Of a stretch of DNA of 64,000 bases, positions 12,763 through 25,158 are shown one piece after another. The translations under genes were made by a program, and so were the position numbers. A model generated the notes under the pieces. The model saw nothing but the letters and a program-made list of their open reading frames with translations. It searched no databases and was not told the origin of the DNA. Each line of letters opens with the position of its first letter. The stretch's first letter is position 1. The stretch comes from Salvelinus alpinus. Taxonomy: Eukaryota; Chordata; Actinopteri; Salmoniformes; Salmonidae. Where the stretch lies: assembly GCF_045679555.1 (NCBI RefSeq), contig NC_092089.1:7037147-7101146 (forward strand). The letters are read 5' to 3'.

Positions 12763-13065
12763 GACCTGGATCCTGGTCTATTCTCAGACTCTGACAGCTG
12801 GACCTGGATCCTGGTCTATTCTCAGACTCAGACAGCTGGACCTGGATCCTGGTCTATTCTCAGACTCAGACAGCTGGACCTGGATCCTGGTCTATTCTCA
12901 GACTCAGACAGCTGGACCTGGATCCTGGTCTATTCTCAGACTCAGACAGCTGGACCTGGGTCCTGGTCTATTCTCAGACTCAGACAGCTGGACCTGGGTC
13001 CTGGTCTATTCTCAGACTCAGACAGCTGGACCTGGATCCTGGTCTATTCTCAGACTCTGACACAC
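12763..13065. repeat. 38-bp minisatellite, about 8 copies
   Basis: The unit contains AGCTGGACCTGGATCCTGGT followed by CTATTCTCAGACTCAGAC. The 38-bp period gives apparently different proteins in each frame. Confidence 0.95.
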
Positions 13066-13188
13066 AGTACTTCATCAGCTTCACTGTTGTAAAACCCAGA
13101 GACACAAAACTGTCAATCAATATTACAACAGAGGCAAAAGTCAATCATCATTATTCAATCAGACAGAGGAGAACAGTTACACTTTACT

Positions 13189-13245
13189 GAACATTTACTT
13201 AACATTTACTTAACATTTACTTAACATTTACTTAACATTTACCCC
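13189..13245. repeat. 11-bp repeat, about 5 copies
   Basis: TTAACATTTAC iterations sit immediately upstream of the LINE-like tail. Confidence 0.85.
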
Positions 13246-13425
13246 CCTGTAAATATTGTTATTTTACTGCTGCTCTTTAATTACTTGTTACTTTTATCTC
13301 TTATTTTTATCTCTATTTTTTAAAACTGCATTGTTGGTTAAGTAAGCATTTCACTGTAAAGGTCTACACATGTTGTATTCGGCGCATGTGACTAATAACA
13401 TTTGATTTGATTTGATTAATGTATA
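13246..13425 (+). mobile_element. LINE 3' end (RSg-1-like) with TTTGA tail
   Basis: The segment ends with TTAAGTAAGCATTTCACTGT, then a GGTCTACACATGTTGTATTC-type stretch, GGCGCATGTGAC and a (TTTGA)n tail near 13400-13420. This matches the 3' end of an abundant salmonid non-LTR retrotransposon. The name RSg-1 is from memory. Only the non-coding 3' end is present; no reverse transcriptase is seen. Confidence 0.7.
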
Positions 13426-13585
13426 ATAATAATGTGGATTTTCTAGAGTCTGAATTGAAAGTCTTTCTTCCTGGTGCGTCACTAGAACCGTTAACGTCTG
13501 CAGCTATTGGTTAATAAAGATAATATGCTAATTCAGCTGAACTTCACATCCTCCGATTTAATAAAAACAAATTAATTAATACTGT
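13426..13585. other. Short single-copy spacer
   Basis: AT-rich, no gene seen. It ends where TTAATTAATACTGTTCTCC starts the next array. Confidence 0.4.
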
Positions 13586-15147
13586 TCTCCAGGGCTTGGT
13601 GAGGTACAGGGTGAGGTACAGGGTGAGGTACAGGGTGAGGTACAGGGTGAGGTACAGAGTGATTTAATTAATACTGTTCTCCAGGGCTTGGTGAGGTATT
13701 TAATAAATACTGTTCTCCAGGGATTGGTGAGGTACAGGGTGAGGTACAGAGTGATTTAATAAATACTGTTCTCCATGGCTTGGTGAGGTACAGAGTGATC
13801 TAATAAATACTGTTCTCCAGGGCTTGGTGAGGTACAGAGTGATCTAATAAATACTGTTCTCCAGGGCTTGGTGAGAGTGATCTAATAAATACTGTTCTCC
13901 AGGGCTTGGTGAGAGTGATTTAATAAATACTGTTCTCCAGGGCTTGGTGAGGTATTTAATAAATACTGTTCTCCAGGGCTTGGTGAGGTATTTAATAAAT
14001 ACTGTTCTCCAGGGCTTGGTGAGGTATTTAATAAATACTGTTCTCCAGGGCTTGGTGAGGTCAGAGTGATTTAATAAATACTGTTCTCCATGGCTTGGTG
14101 AGGTATTTAATAAATACTGTTCTCCAGGGCTTGGTGAGGTACAGAGTGATTTAATAAATACTGTTCTCCATGGCTTGGTGAGGTACAGAGTGATTTAATA
14201 AATACTGTTCTCCAGGGCTTGGTGAGGTACAGAGTGATTTAATAAATACTGTTCTCCAGGGCTTGGTGAGGTACAGAGTGATTTAATAAATACTGTTCTC
14301 CAGGGCTTGGTGAGGTACAGAGTGATCTAATAAATACTGTTCTCCAGGGCTTGGTGAGGTATTTAATAAATACTGTTCTCCAGGGCTTGGTGAGAGTGAT
14401 CTAATAAATACTGTTCTCCAGGGCTTGGTGAGAGTGATTTAATAAATACTGTTCTCCAGGGCTTGGTGAGGTATTTAATAAATACTGTTCTCCAGGGCTT
14501 GGTGAGGTATTTAATAAATACTGTTCTCCAGGGCTTGGTGAGGTATTTAATAAATACTGTTCTCCAGGGCTTGGTGAGGTCAGAGTGATTTAATAAATAC
14601 TGTTCTCCATGGCTTGGTGAGGTATTTAATAAATACTGTTCTCCAGGGCTTGGTGAGGTACAGAGTGATTTAATAAATACTGTTCTCCATGGCTTGGTGA
14701 GGTACAGAGTGATTTAATAAATACTGTTCTCCATGGCTTGGTGAGGTACAGAGTGATTTAATAAATACTGTTCTCCAGGGCTTGGTGAGGTACAGAGTGA
14801 TTTAATAAATACTGTTCTCCAGGGCTTGGTGAGGTATTTAATAAATACTGTTCTCCAGGGCTTGGTGAGGTCAGAGTGATTTAATAAATACTGTTCTCCA
14901 GGGCTTGGTGAGGTATTTAATAAATACTGTTCTCCAGGGCTTGGTGAGGTACAGGGTGAGGTACAGAGTGATCTAATAAATACTGTTCTCCAGGGCTTGG
15001 TGAGGTATTTAATAAATACTGTTCTCCATGGCTTGGTGAGGTACAGAGTGATTTAATAAATACTGTTCTCCAGGGCTTGGTGAGGTATTTAATAAATACT
15101 GTTCTCCAGGGCTTGGTGAGGTATTTAATAAATACTGTTCTCCATGG
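13586..15147. repeat. About 44-bp modular minisatellite
   Basis: A constant core, AATAAATACTGTTCTCCAGG followed by GCTTGGTGAG, is joined by variable linkers (GTACAGAGTGATTT, GTATTT, AGTGATCT, GTCAGAGTGATTT). Lengths therefore vary unit by unit while the core is nearly invariant. The array ends at the Gypsy pol fragment at about 15148. Confidence 0.95.
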
Positions 15148-16500
15148 CCCGGAAGCAAAACCGCTACCTGTCTTTAGAACACCCCAGGGGCCTATCCATC
15201 CACGGCCATTTGGCCTCCAGGGGGCGTCAGCAACCTTACAAAGGTCCATGGACAAAGTACTTGAAGACTCAGAGTTTTTTGCAGCTACATATCTAGATAA
15301 TACATTTGTGTACAGCCAGAACCTGGGAAAATAACCTACAGCACCTGGGAGAGGTGTTGCAGCACCTCCACAAAGCAGGTTTGACTGTCCTTAGAAATGT
15401 AGCCTGGCTAAGAAAGAAGTCAGATACCTGGGAAACCTACTAGGCCCTGGAGTGATCCGGCCTCAGGAAGACGTCAGATACCTGGGAAACCTACTAGGCC
15501 CTGGAGTGATCCGGCCTCAGGAAGACGTCAGATACCTGGGAAACCTACTAGGCCCTGGAGTGATCCGGCCTCAGGAAGACGTCAGATACCTGGGAAACCT
15601 ACTAGGCCCTGGAGTGATCCGGCCTCAGGAAGACGTCAGATACCTGGGAAACCTACTAGGCCCTGGAGTGATCCGGCCTCAGGAAGAAGTCAGATACCTG
15701 GGAAACCTACTAGGCCCTGGAAGTGATCCAGCCTCAGGAAGACGTCAGATACCTGGGATACCTACTAGGCCCTGGAGTGATCCGGCCTCAGGAAGACGTC
15801 AGATACCTGGGAAACCTACTAGGCCCTGGAGTGATCCGGCCTCAGGAAGACGTCAGATACCTGGGAAACCTACTAGGCCCTGGAGTGATCCGGCCTCAGG
15901 AAGACGTCAGATACCTGGGAAACCTACTAGGCCCTGGAGTGATCCGGCCTCAGGAAGACGTCAGATACCTGGGAAACCTACTAGGTCCTGGAGTGATCCG
16001 GCCTCAGGAAGACGTCAGATACCTGGGAAACCTACTAGGCCCTGGAGTGATCCGGCCTCAGGAAGACGTCAGATACCTGGGAAACCTACTAGGCCCTGGA
16101 GTGATCCGGCCTCAGGAAGAAGTCAGATACCTGGGAAACCTACTAGGCCCTGGAGTGATCCGGCCTCAGGAAGACGTCAGATACCTGGGAAACCTACTAG
16201 GCCCTGGAGTGATCCGTTCTCAGGAAGACGTCAGATACCTGGGATACCTACTAGGCCCTGGAGTGATCCGGCCTCAGGAAGACGTCAGATACCTGGGATA
16301 CCTACTAGGCCCTGGAGTGATCCGGCCTCAGGAAGACGTCAGATACCTGGGAAACCTACTAGGTCCTGGAGTGATCCGGCCTCAGAAAGACAGTGCAAAG
16401 CAGTGCAGGACTTCCCTCGTACACTGCACCAAATCACAAGTCAAGTCCTTCAATGGACTCGTGGAGTGGTACAGAAGATGTGTCCCCAACTAGCCACAAC
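15148..16500 (+). pseudogene. Ty3/Gypsy-type reverse transcriptase fragment, interrupted by an internal tandem expansion
   Basis: The translation around 15155-15330 reads PLPVFRTPQGPIH, FGLQGASATLQRSMDKVLED, then FFAATYLDNTFVYSQN. This corresponds to the Gypsy RT block FGL.GAPATFQR..D.VL and the catalytic YLDD box, here YLDN, so the second catalytic Asp is lost. Just before the array, the frame through 15393-15420 reads KCSLAKKEVRYLGNLLGPG, the segment that follows the active site in this family. After the array, 16391-16493 continues as the connection region, ending WYRRCVPN. Frameshifts lie near 15330 and 15721. The flanks and LTRs are not seen. It is a dead retrotransposon relic; the family call is secure at the Ty3/Gypsy level only. 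Confidence 0.88.
15416..16390 (+). repeat. 54-bp minisatellite generated inside the Gypsy RT, about 18 copies
   Basis: The unit encodes VRYLGNLLGPGVIRPQED (18 residues) and corresponds to a single-copy segment of the RT domain. Tandem copies run head to tail in the RT frame, with one 1-bp insertion at about 15721. Coding sequence typical of RT resumes directly on both sides. Confidence 0.95.
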
Positions 16501-16682
16501 CACATCCCTACTCAATGGTGGTGCTACTGGCATCTCCACTAACAGGCTCTAAGGTTCCTGATGGTCATAGAGAACAGCTCTCACAACTAACAGGCTTTAA
16601 GGTTCATGGTACCCCATATAATACCCCATCCATCAGTCAACATGTCACTAAAGTTTCTCCTCTCCTCTCCATCTCCAAGACA
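16501..16682. other. Spacer after the Gypsy fragment
   Basis: It may continue degenerate pol sequence, but I see no recognisable motif. A short direct repeat (AACAGGCTYTAAGGTTC) occurs near 16540 and 16590. Confidence 0.3.
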
Positions 16683-16922
16683 GCCATGGAACCGGCCAGT
16701 CTCCTCAGTCTCACAGGTCCTCAGAGACGCAGGCAGGGAGCCGGCCATTCTCCCCAGTCTCCCAGGTCCTCAGAGACGCAGGCAGGGAGCCGGCCATTCT
16801 CCTCAGTCTCCCAGGTCCTCAGAGACGCAGGCAGGGAGCCGGCCATTCTCCTCAGTCTCCCAGGTCCTCAGAGACGCAGGCAGGGAGCCGGCCATTCTCC
16901 CCAGTCTCCCAGGTCCTCAGAG
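16683..16922. repeat. 49-bp minisatellite, about 5 copies
   Basis: The unit contains CAGTCTCCCAGGTCCTCAGA, then GACGCAGGCAGGGAGCCGGC and CATTCTCCT. The 49-bp period cycles through all three frames. Confidence 0.93.
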
Positions 16923-16929
16923 GGCCCTA

Positions 16930-17480
16930 TACGGGAAGGCAGCGAAGGGAGGTGGTGGGGAGGCAATGGGAGGTGGTGAGGCGATGGGAGGGGGTGAGGG
17001 GAGGGGAGGCAGTGTAGGGAGGTGATGGGGAGGGTGTGGGAGATGGTGAGGGGAGGGGAAGCAGTGTAGGGAGGTGATGGGGAGGGTGTGGGAGATGGTG
17101 AGGGGAGGGGAAGCAGTGTAGGGAGGTGATGGTGAGGGAGGGGGTGGGGTGGGAAGGAGATGGAGGCGAGGGGCTACGGTGTTGACAGACCATCTGTAAC
17201 TGTGTCACGTTGGATAACACTGTGGGTGGAGAACACAAAGGAGGAGGGGGAGGAGAAGAGGAGAGGAGAGGAGGAAAGGAGGAAAGGAGAGGGGGAGGAG
17301 AGGAGGAAAGGGGGAGGAGAGGAGAGGAGGTGGAGAGGAGGAAAGGAGTGGGGGAGGAGAGGAGAGGAGGAGGAGAGGAGGAAAGGAGAGGAGAGGGGGA
17401 GGAGAGGAGGAGAGGAGAGGAGGAGAGGAGGAAAGGAGAGGAGAGGAGAGGAGATGAGGAGAGGAGGAAAGGAGAGGGGG
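16930..17480. repeat. Purine (GA) tract with GGGAGGTGATGGGGAGG and GAGGAGAGGAGGAAAGG iterations
   Basis: There are two sub-regions: G-rich repeats with GTG steps (16930-17160) and a nearly pure GA tract (17235-17480), separated by about 75 bp of mixed sequence. Ser/Pro-rich and Glu/Arg-rich open frames here are compositional. Confidence 0.93.
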
Positions 17481-17754
17481 AAGTCAACCCCTCTCCTCCA
17501 GGAAAGCCTCTCTTAGACAGGTCCTTATCCTGGAATAAAGACTTAAACCCTCAGCCTCTCCTACTCCCTCCCTCTCTCTCTTTCTCCTTATCTCTGTTTC
17601 TCTCCCTCCCTCTCTTTCCCACTCTACAGGGCTGCTAGCTGTCTGCTAGGGGACACTAGAGGTACCAGATGTAGGACTCTGTGGCCCCGTGGGATCCTGC
17701 TCAGCTCTGCTCTGGGAGCCGGCTGTAGATTGATCTACGCCATGTGAAGAGGAG
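17481..17754. other. Single-copy spacer
   Basis: Mixed sequence with a CT-rich stretch at 17558-17625. No gene recognised. Confidence 0.35.
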
Positions 17755-19436
17755 CACAAAGACCAGCTACGCTACGATGCTACGAGACCTTTACTCTGAG
17801 GAACACTGAGGATACGATGCTACGATGCTACGAGACCTTTACTCTGAGGAACACTGATGATACGATGCTATGATGCTACGAGACCTTTACTCTGAGGAAC
17901 ACTGAGGCTACGATGCTGAGACCTTTACTCTGAGGAACACTGAGGATACGCTACGATGCTATGAGACCTTTACTCTGAGGAACACTGAGGATACGATGCT
18001 ACGATGCTACGAGACCTTTACTCTGAGGAACACTGAGGATACGATGCTACGATGCTACGAGACCTTTACTCTGAGGAACACTGAGGATACGATGCTACGA
18101 TGCTACGAGACCTTTACTCTGAGGAACACTGAGGATACGATGCTACGATGCTACGAGACCTTTACTCTGAGGAACACTGAGGATACGATGCTATGAGACC
18201 TTTACTCTGAGGAACACTGAGGATACGATGCTACGATGCTACGAGACCTTTACTCTGAGGAACACTGAGGATACGATGCTACGATGCTACGAAACCTTTA
18301 CTCTGAGGAACACTGAGGATACGATGCTACGCTACCTTTACTCTGAGGAACACTGAGGATACGATGCTACGATGCTACGCTACCTTTACTCTGAGGAACA
18401 CTGAGGATACGATGCTATGAGACCTTTACTCTGGGGAACACTGAGGAAACGATGCTACGATGCTACGAGACCTTTACTCTGAGGAACACTGAGGATACGA
18501 TGCTACGATGCTACGAGACCTTTACTCTGAGGAATACTGATGCTACGATGCTACGATGCTATAAGACCTTTACTCTGAGGAACACTGAGGATACGATGCT
18601 ACGATGCTACGCTACCTTTACTCTGAGGAACACTGAGGATACGATGCTACGATGCTACGAGACCTTTACTCTGAGGAACACTGAGGCTACGATGCTACGA
18701 TGCTATGAGACCTTTACTCTGAGGAACACTGAGGCTACGATGCTACGATGCTACTAGACCTTCACTCTGAGGAACACTGAGGATACGATGCTACGATGCT
18801 ATAAGACCTTTACTCTGAGGAACACTGAGGATACGATGCTACGATGCTACGCTACCTTTACTCTGAGGAACACTGAGGATACGATGCTACGATGCTACGC
18901 TACCTTTACTCTGAGGAATACTGAGGCTACGATGCTACGATGCTACGAGACCTTTACTCTGAGGAACACTGAGGATACGATGCTACGATGCTACGAGACC
19001 TTTACTCTGAGGAACACTGAGGATACGATGCTACGATGCTACGAGACCTTTACTCTGAGGAACACTGAGGATACGATGCTACGATGCTACGAGACCTTTA
19101 CTCTGAGGAACACTGAGGCTACGATGCTACGCTACCTTTACTCTGAGGAACACTGATGCTACGATGCTACGCTACCTTTACTCTGAGGAACACTGATGCT
19201 ACGATGCTACGATGCTACGCTACCTTTACTCTGAGGAACACTGAGGATACGATGCTACGATGCTACGAGACCTTTACTCTGAGGAATACTGATGCTACGA
19301 TGCTATAAGGCCTTTACTCTGAGGAACACTGAGGATACGATGCTACGATGCTACGCTACCTTTACTCTGAGGAACACTGATGCTACGATGCTACGATGCT
19401 ACGAGACCTTTACTCTGAGGAACACTGAGGCATCAA
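17755..19436. repeat. 48-bp minisatellite with 9-bp sub-steps
   Basis: The unit contains GATACGATGCTACGATGCTA, CGAGACCTTTACTCTGAGGA and ACACTGAG. The CGATGCTA sub-step is present once, twice or three times, and CGAGACC alternates with CGCTACC or CTATAAGACC. About 35 units. Confidence 0.95.
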
Positions 19437-19732
19437 GATGTATCATCAGGATGTATCCTGGTGGGAAGATCCTACCTGTCTGATGTCATCACCGTGTTCT
19501 GTGTTGCCTGGTGTTAATGAAAAACACAATGCATAATGTTTTTGTTTTTTTCAGCCAATTTTTTTCTCTCTCTCTCTCTGTTCTTCCCTATCAATCCAAG
19601 GGCCACTCAACAAAACAGTGTGTTGTTCAGTGGTCCAGGAAGCTGAATTAGAAAGTGAATTTCACAAAGATTATGATAGGCTAGGCAGTGAAAATGAGGC
19701 TAGTTGTGTGATGTGATATTTGCACCCTGACC
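19437..19732. other. Single-copy spacer
   Basis: No gene is seen. A short poly-T and (TC)n stretch lies at about 19540-19580. Confidence 0.4.
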
Positions 19733-19975
19733 TCATCTTACCTCCATCTCCACACCCACACAGCCCGTGAATAACGCCCTTCATCCTACCCTTCATCCTT
19801 CATCCTTCGCCCTTCATCCTACCTCCATCTCCACACCCACACAGCCCGCGAATAACGCCCTTCATCCTACCCTTCATCCTTCATCCTACCTCCATCTCCA
19901 CACCCACACAGCCCGCGAATAACGCCCTTCACCCTACCCTTCATCCTTCATCCTTCGCCCTTCATCCTTCAGGCG
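19733..19975. repeat. 68-80-bp tandem triplicate
   Basis: The unit starts ACCTCCATCTCCACACCCAC, contains AGCCCGCGAATAACGCCC and ends in variable CCTTCATCC steps. Copies start near 19740, 19820 and 19888. Confidence 0.9.
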
Positions 19976-20339
19976 TGTAAAAACATCCAGACCATTTACC
20001 CCAGAGTATAACCTCCCGGACTTTGTCATTATGACTAGTGTGTTATTCGACTACAGATATACTCTGGCAGTGGAGCTGGAGCAACACTGTAGCTACATTA
20101 ATATTGCACATATTACCCTCCTCTCCTGGGTCCTCTCTTGGTAACTACCAGTGAATAATGCATGATAGACACTGGAAGACACTGGTATACTGTATAATGG
20201 GTTACTGTGGTTTGGTGCATAATAGGAGCTGTTTGCATGGAACATACACGGGGGGGGAGAGGGGGGGGGCTGTAGTTATGACTACAATATGACACGTGCC
20301 TTATGCCTTTTGATACACATTGAATTATTGAATCTCTCC
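19976..20339. other. Single-copy spacer
   Basis: No gene recognised. A G-run (GGGGGGGGAGAGGGGGGGGG) lies at 20250-20269. Confidence 0.4.
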
Positions 20340-23155
20340 AACACACACGAGGAGCTGGTGAGATCCTGTATCTTAACAATAGAACATGGTGAGATCTTGT
20401 ATCTTAACAATAGAACATGGTGAGATCTTAACAATAGAACATGGTGAGATCCTGTATCTTAACAATAGAACATGGTGAGATCTTGTATCTTAACAATAGA
20501 ACACGGTGAGATCCTGTATCTTAACAATAGAACACGGTGAGATCTTAACAATAGAACATGGTGAGATCTTGTATCTTAACAATAGAACATGGTGAGATCT
20601 TGTATCTTAACAATAGAACATGGTGAGATCCTGTATCTTAACAATAGAACATGGTGAGATCTTGTATCTTAACAATAGAACACGGTGAGATCTTGTATCT
20701 TAACAATAGAACATGGTGAGATCTTGTATCTTAACAATAGAACATGGTGAAATCTTAACAATAGAACATGGTGAGATCTTGTATCTTAACAATAGAACAT
20801 GGTGAGATCTTGTATCTTAACAATAGAACATGGTGAAATCTTAACAATAGAACAGGATGAGATCTTGTATCTTAACAATAGAACATGGTGAGATCTTGTA
20901 TCTTAACAATAGAACATGGTGAGATCCTGTATCTTAACAATAGAACATGGTGAGATCTTGTATCTTAACAATAGAACACGGTGAGATCTTGTATCTTAAC
21001 AATAGAACATGGTGAGATCTTGTATCTTAACAATAGAACATGATGAGATCTTGTATCTTAACAATAGAACACGGTGAGATCCTGTATCTTAACAATAGAA
21101 CACGGTGAGATCTTGTATCTTAACAATAGAACATGGTGAAATCTTAACAATAGAACATGGTGAGATCTTGTATCTTAACAATAGAACATGGTGAGATCCT
21201 GTATCTTAACAATAGAACACGGTGAGATCTTGTATCTTAACAATAGAACATGGTGAGATCTTGTATCTTAACAATAGAACATGGTGAGATCTTGTATCTT
21301 AACAATAGAACATGGTGAGATCTTGTATCTTAACAATAGAACATGGTGAGATCTTGTATCTTAACAATAGAACACGGTGAGATCTTGTATCTTAACAATA
21401 GAACACGGTGAGATCTTGTAAACAATAGAACATGGTGAGATCTTGTATCTTAACAATAGAACACGGTGAGATCTTAACAATAGAACACGGTGAAATCTTG
21501 TATCTTAACAATAGAACATGGTGAGATCTTGTATCTTAACAATAGAACACGGTGAGATCTTGTATCTTAACAATAGAACATGGTGAGATCTTGTATCTTA
21601 ACAATAGAACATGGTGAGATCTTAACAATAGAACATGGTGAAATCTTGTATCTTAACAATAGAACATGGTGAGATCTTGTATCTTAACAATAGAACACGG
21701 TGAGATCTTGTATCTTAACAATAGAACATGGTGAGATCTTGTATCTTAACAATAGAACACGGTGAGATCTTGTATCTTAACAATAGAACATGGTGAGATC
21801 TTAACAATAGAACATGGTGAGATCTTGTATCTTAACAATAGAACACGGTGAGATCTTGTATCTTAACAATAGAACACGGTGAGATCTTGTATCTTAACAA
21901 TAGAACACGGTGAGATCTTGTATCTTAACAATAGAACATGGTGAAATCTTGTATCCTAACAATAGAACATGGTGAGATCTTGTATCTTAACAATAGAACA
22001 TGGTGAGATCTTGTATCTTAACAATAGAACATGGTGAGATCTTGTATCTTAACAATAGAACACGGTGAGATCTTAACAATAGAACACGGTGAAATCTTGT
22101 ATCTTAACAATAGAACATGGTGAGATCTTGTATCTTAACAATAGAACAGGATAAGATCTTGTATCTTAACAATAGAACATGGTGAGATCTTAACAATAGA
22201 ACATGGTGAGATCTTGTATCTTAACAATAGAACATGGTGAGATCTTAACAATAGAACATGGTGAGATCTTGTATCTTAACAATAGAACATGGTGAGATCT
22301 TAACAATAGAACATGGTGAGATCTTGTATCTTAACAATAGAACATGGTGAGATCTTGTATCTTAACAATAGAACATGGTGAGATCTTGTATCTTAACAAT
22401 AGAACATGGTGAGATCTTGTATCTTAACAATAGAACATGGTGAGATCTTAACAATAGAACATGGTGAGATCTTGTATCTTAACAATAGAACATGGTGAAA
22501 TCTTGTATCTTAACAATAGAACACGGTGAGATCTTGTATCTTAACAATAGAACACGGTGAGATCTTGTATCTTAACAATAGAACATGGTGAGATCTTGTA
22601 TCTTAACAATAGAACATGGTGAGATCTTGTATCTTAACAATAGAACATGGTGAGATCTTGTATCTTAACAATAGAACATGGTGAAATCTTGTATCTTAAC
22701 AATAGAACACGGTGAGATCTTGTATCTTAACAATAGAACACGGTGAGATCTTAACAATAGAACAAGGTGAGATCTTGTATCTTAACAATAGAACATGGTG
22801 AAATCTTAACAATAGAACAGGATGAGATCTTGTATCTTAACAATAGAACAGGATGAGATCTTGTATCTTAACAATAGAACATGGTGAAATCTTAACAATA
22901 GAACATGGTGAGATCTTGTATCTTAACAATAGAACAGGATGAGATCTTGTATCTTAACAATAGAACACGGTGAGATCTTGTATCTTAACAATAGAACATG
23001 GTGAGATCTTGTATCTTAACAATAGAACAGGATGAGATCTTGTATCTTAACAATAGAACAGGATGAGATCTTGTATCTTAACAATAGAACAGGATGAGAT
23101 CTTGTATCTTAACAATAGAACAGGATGAGATCTTGTATCTTAACAATAGAACATG
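20340..23155. repeat. 31/24-bp minisatellite, about 90 copies
   Basis: The 31-bp unit reads AGATCTTGTATCTTAACAAT then AGAACATGGTG. The 24-bp class lacks 7 bp lying between the two direct ATCTT words, as expected from slippage. Point variants are AACACGG, AACAGGA and GAAATC. Confidence 0.97.
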
Positions 23156-23655
23156 ATGCTGAAATGAAACCTTAATCAAAAACACTCCCAAATAAGGACC
23201 TTTTCAACATTCATCTGGTGCTGAAGAAAAAAAAAAGTAAACAATTACTTGAATTTGATAATTTTTGGGTTTTATAATTATGTCCAAAGTAAAAGAGAAT
23301 TCTATAATAAAATTATCTTCTGAGCCTTTCCAAATAATATTACAGAAACCCAATTTCCTTCCGTACGATTTCTGAACCATGAAATTAGAAACGTAAAAAG
23401 ACTTCCTCGTTGAATAAACGTTTCCAGGGAGCAAAATAATAACAGTTGAAATATAAAATAAATTAGATATGGTTCTATAATTATAATATTATCAGTCCTC
23501 TAATGTATTTCTCTAACTTTAAAGATCATGATGTTATTTATAGAACTCCATTTGCCCAGGCTTTATTTATTTATTATGATACAGCGTCCACATCCTCTAA
23601 AATTCCCACATTTCTTCACAGACTGTCATCTGTCAGAGGTATCAGAGAGTTCAAT
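23156..23655. other. AT-rich single-copy stretch
   Basis: No gene is seen. It contains A- and T-rich runs (poly-A at 23226-23236) and no tandem structure. Confidence 0.4.
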
Positions 23656-23657
23656 AC

Positions 23658-23702
23658 GTAGTGTGTGCGTGCGTGCGTGCGTGCGTGCGTGCGTGTGTGT
23701 GT
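23658..23702. repeat. (GTGC)n/(GT)n microsatellite
   Basis: GTGTGTGCGTGCGTGCGTGC then GTGTGTGTGTG: alternating purine-pyrimidine, about 45 bp. Confidence 0.9.
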
Positions 23703-23871
23703 GGTAGTTGTTGAACAAGGAGAGGCAGGAAGCACAACATACAGTGCAGGGTTCTTATTTTAAGTCACTGGGACCAAGTGCAACTATTTACGTAGAATTC
23801 ATCCATCAAGATGCTCGACCAGGCTCAAAGTAAATAATAAACAGATTTTATTAGTCAAACGAATACAAAGA

Positions 23872-24685
23872 CTGAAGATCAGTATGACTACCCCCCAAGG
23901 ACTCACATCAGCCCTAACTAACCCCTGCAGAGACAGATCAGTATGACTACCCCCTAGGACTCACATCAGCCCTAACTAACCCCTGCAGAGACAGATCAGT
24001 ATGACTACCCCCCAGGGACTCACATCAGCCCTAACTAACCCCTGCAGAGACAGATCAGTATGACTACCCCCCAGGGACTCACATCAGCCCTAACTAACCC
24101 CTGCAGAGACAGATCAGTATGACTACCCCCTAGGACTCACATCAGCCCTAACTAACCCCTGCAGAGACAGATCAGTATGACTACCCCCTAGGACTCACAT
24201 CAGCCCTAACAAACCCCTGCAGAGACAGATCAGTATGACTACCCCCCAGGGACTCACATCAGCCCTAACTAACCCCTGCAGAGACAGATCAGTATGACTA
24301 CCCCCCAGGGACTCACATCAGCCCTAACTAACCCCTGCAGAGACAGATCAGTATGACTACCCCCTAGGACTCACATCAGCCCTAACTAACCCCTGCAGAG
24401 ACAGATCAGTATGACTACCCCCTACGACTCACATCAGCCCTAACTAACCCCTGCAGAGACAGATCAGTATGACTACCCCCCTAGGACTCACATCAGCCCT
24501 AACTAACCCCTGCAGAGACAGATCAGTATGACTACCCCCTAGGACTCACATCAGCCCTAACTAACCCCTGCAGAGACAGATCAGTATGACTACCCCCTAG
24601 GACTCACATCAGCCCTAACAGAGACAGATCAGTATGACTACCCCCTAGGACTCACATCAGCCCTAACTAACCCCTGCAGAGACAG
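23872..24685. repeat. 58/59-bp minisatellite, about 14 copies
   Basis: The unit contains AGATCAGTATGACTACCCCC, TAGGACTCACATCAGCCCTA and ACTAACCCCTGCAGAGAC. CCCCTAGG and CCCCCCAGGG variants account for the 1-2 bp length differences. One unit near 24610 lacks ACTAACCCCTGC. Confidence 0.95.
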
Positions 24686-25016
24686 GCAGCCATTTTGTAT
24701 TGAATCTCCCATAATGCTCTAGAACTGAGCATTTAAACCCTCCAGCCACTGGCAGAGACCAGGTGACAGGAAACAGGAAGCACATGTATTAATAGAAGGC
24801 ACCTTGTCAAACTAAACCCTTAGGAGGGAGCTATCACACGAAAAACTCCAGGCTTTTACAAAACAGTTGCCAACACTTAAAAAAAGATGAACAAAATGTT
24901 TTCTTTAAAAACGTTATTTTAATGAGTACATTTGTTTTATTTCATCCCTCCACCAGCCGATATAGTCGGTTGTCAACTCTGAGGTTCTAAAGCTGCTAAC
25001 CAAATAGTCTGGCCAT
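24686..25016. other. Single-copy spacer
   Basis: No gene seen; AT-rich from 24870. Confidence 0.4.
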
Positions 25017-25156
25017 TAAAGGGGCAATCAGTAGTTATACTACATACATACTGTATGTAGTACCCGTTGTTCTTGAAGAATGCCTCATTTCAACTGTCGT
25101 GCCCCATCAGAACCCAAAATATAAACTGTTTAAATAAAGTAAATGTAAACAAAACA
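25017..25156. repeat. Diverged salmonid interspersed repeat
   Basis: The words AAAGGGGCAATCAGTAGTTA, GTTCTTGAAGAATGCCTCAT and CCCATCAGAACCCAAAATAT in this order are typical of an abundant salmonid repeat. Recognised from memory; the class is not known to me. Confidence 0.55.
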
Positions 25157-25158
25157 TA

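Noticed and set aside
12595..13092. Open frame of 165 codons as a gene
   Set aside because: More than half is the 38-bp array, the rest has no recognisable domain, and an overlapping frame is equally open.
20340..23155. CRISPR-like regular array
   Set aside because: There are no unique spacers, units are contiguous and the DNA is vertebrate; it is a minisatellite. The same holds for all other arrays here.
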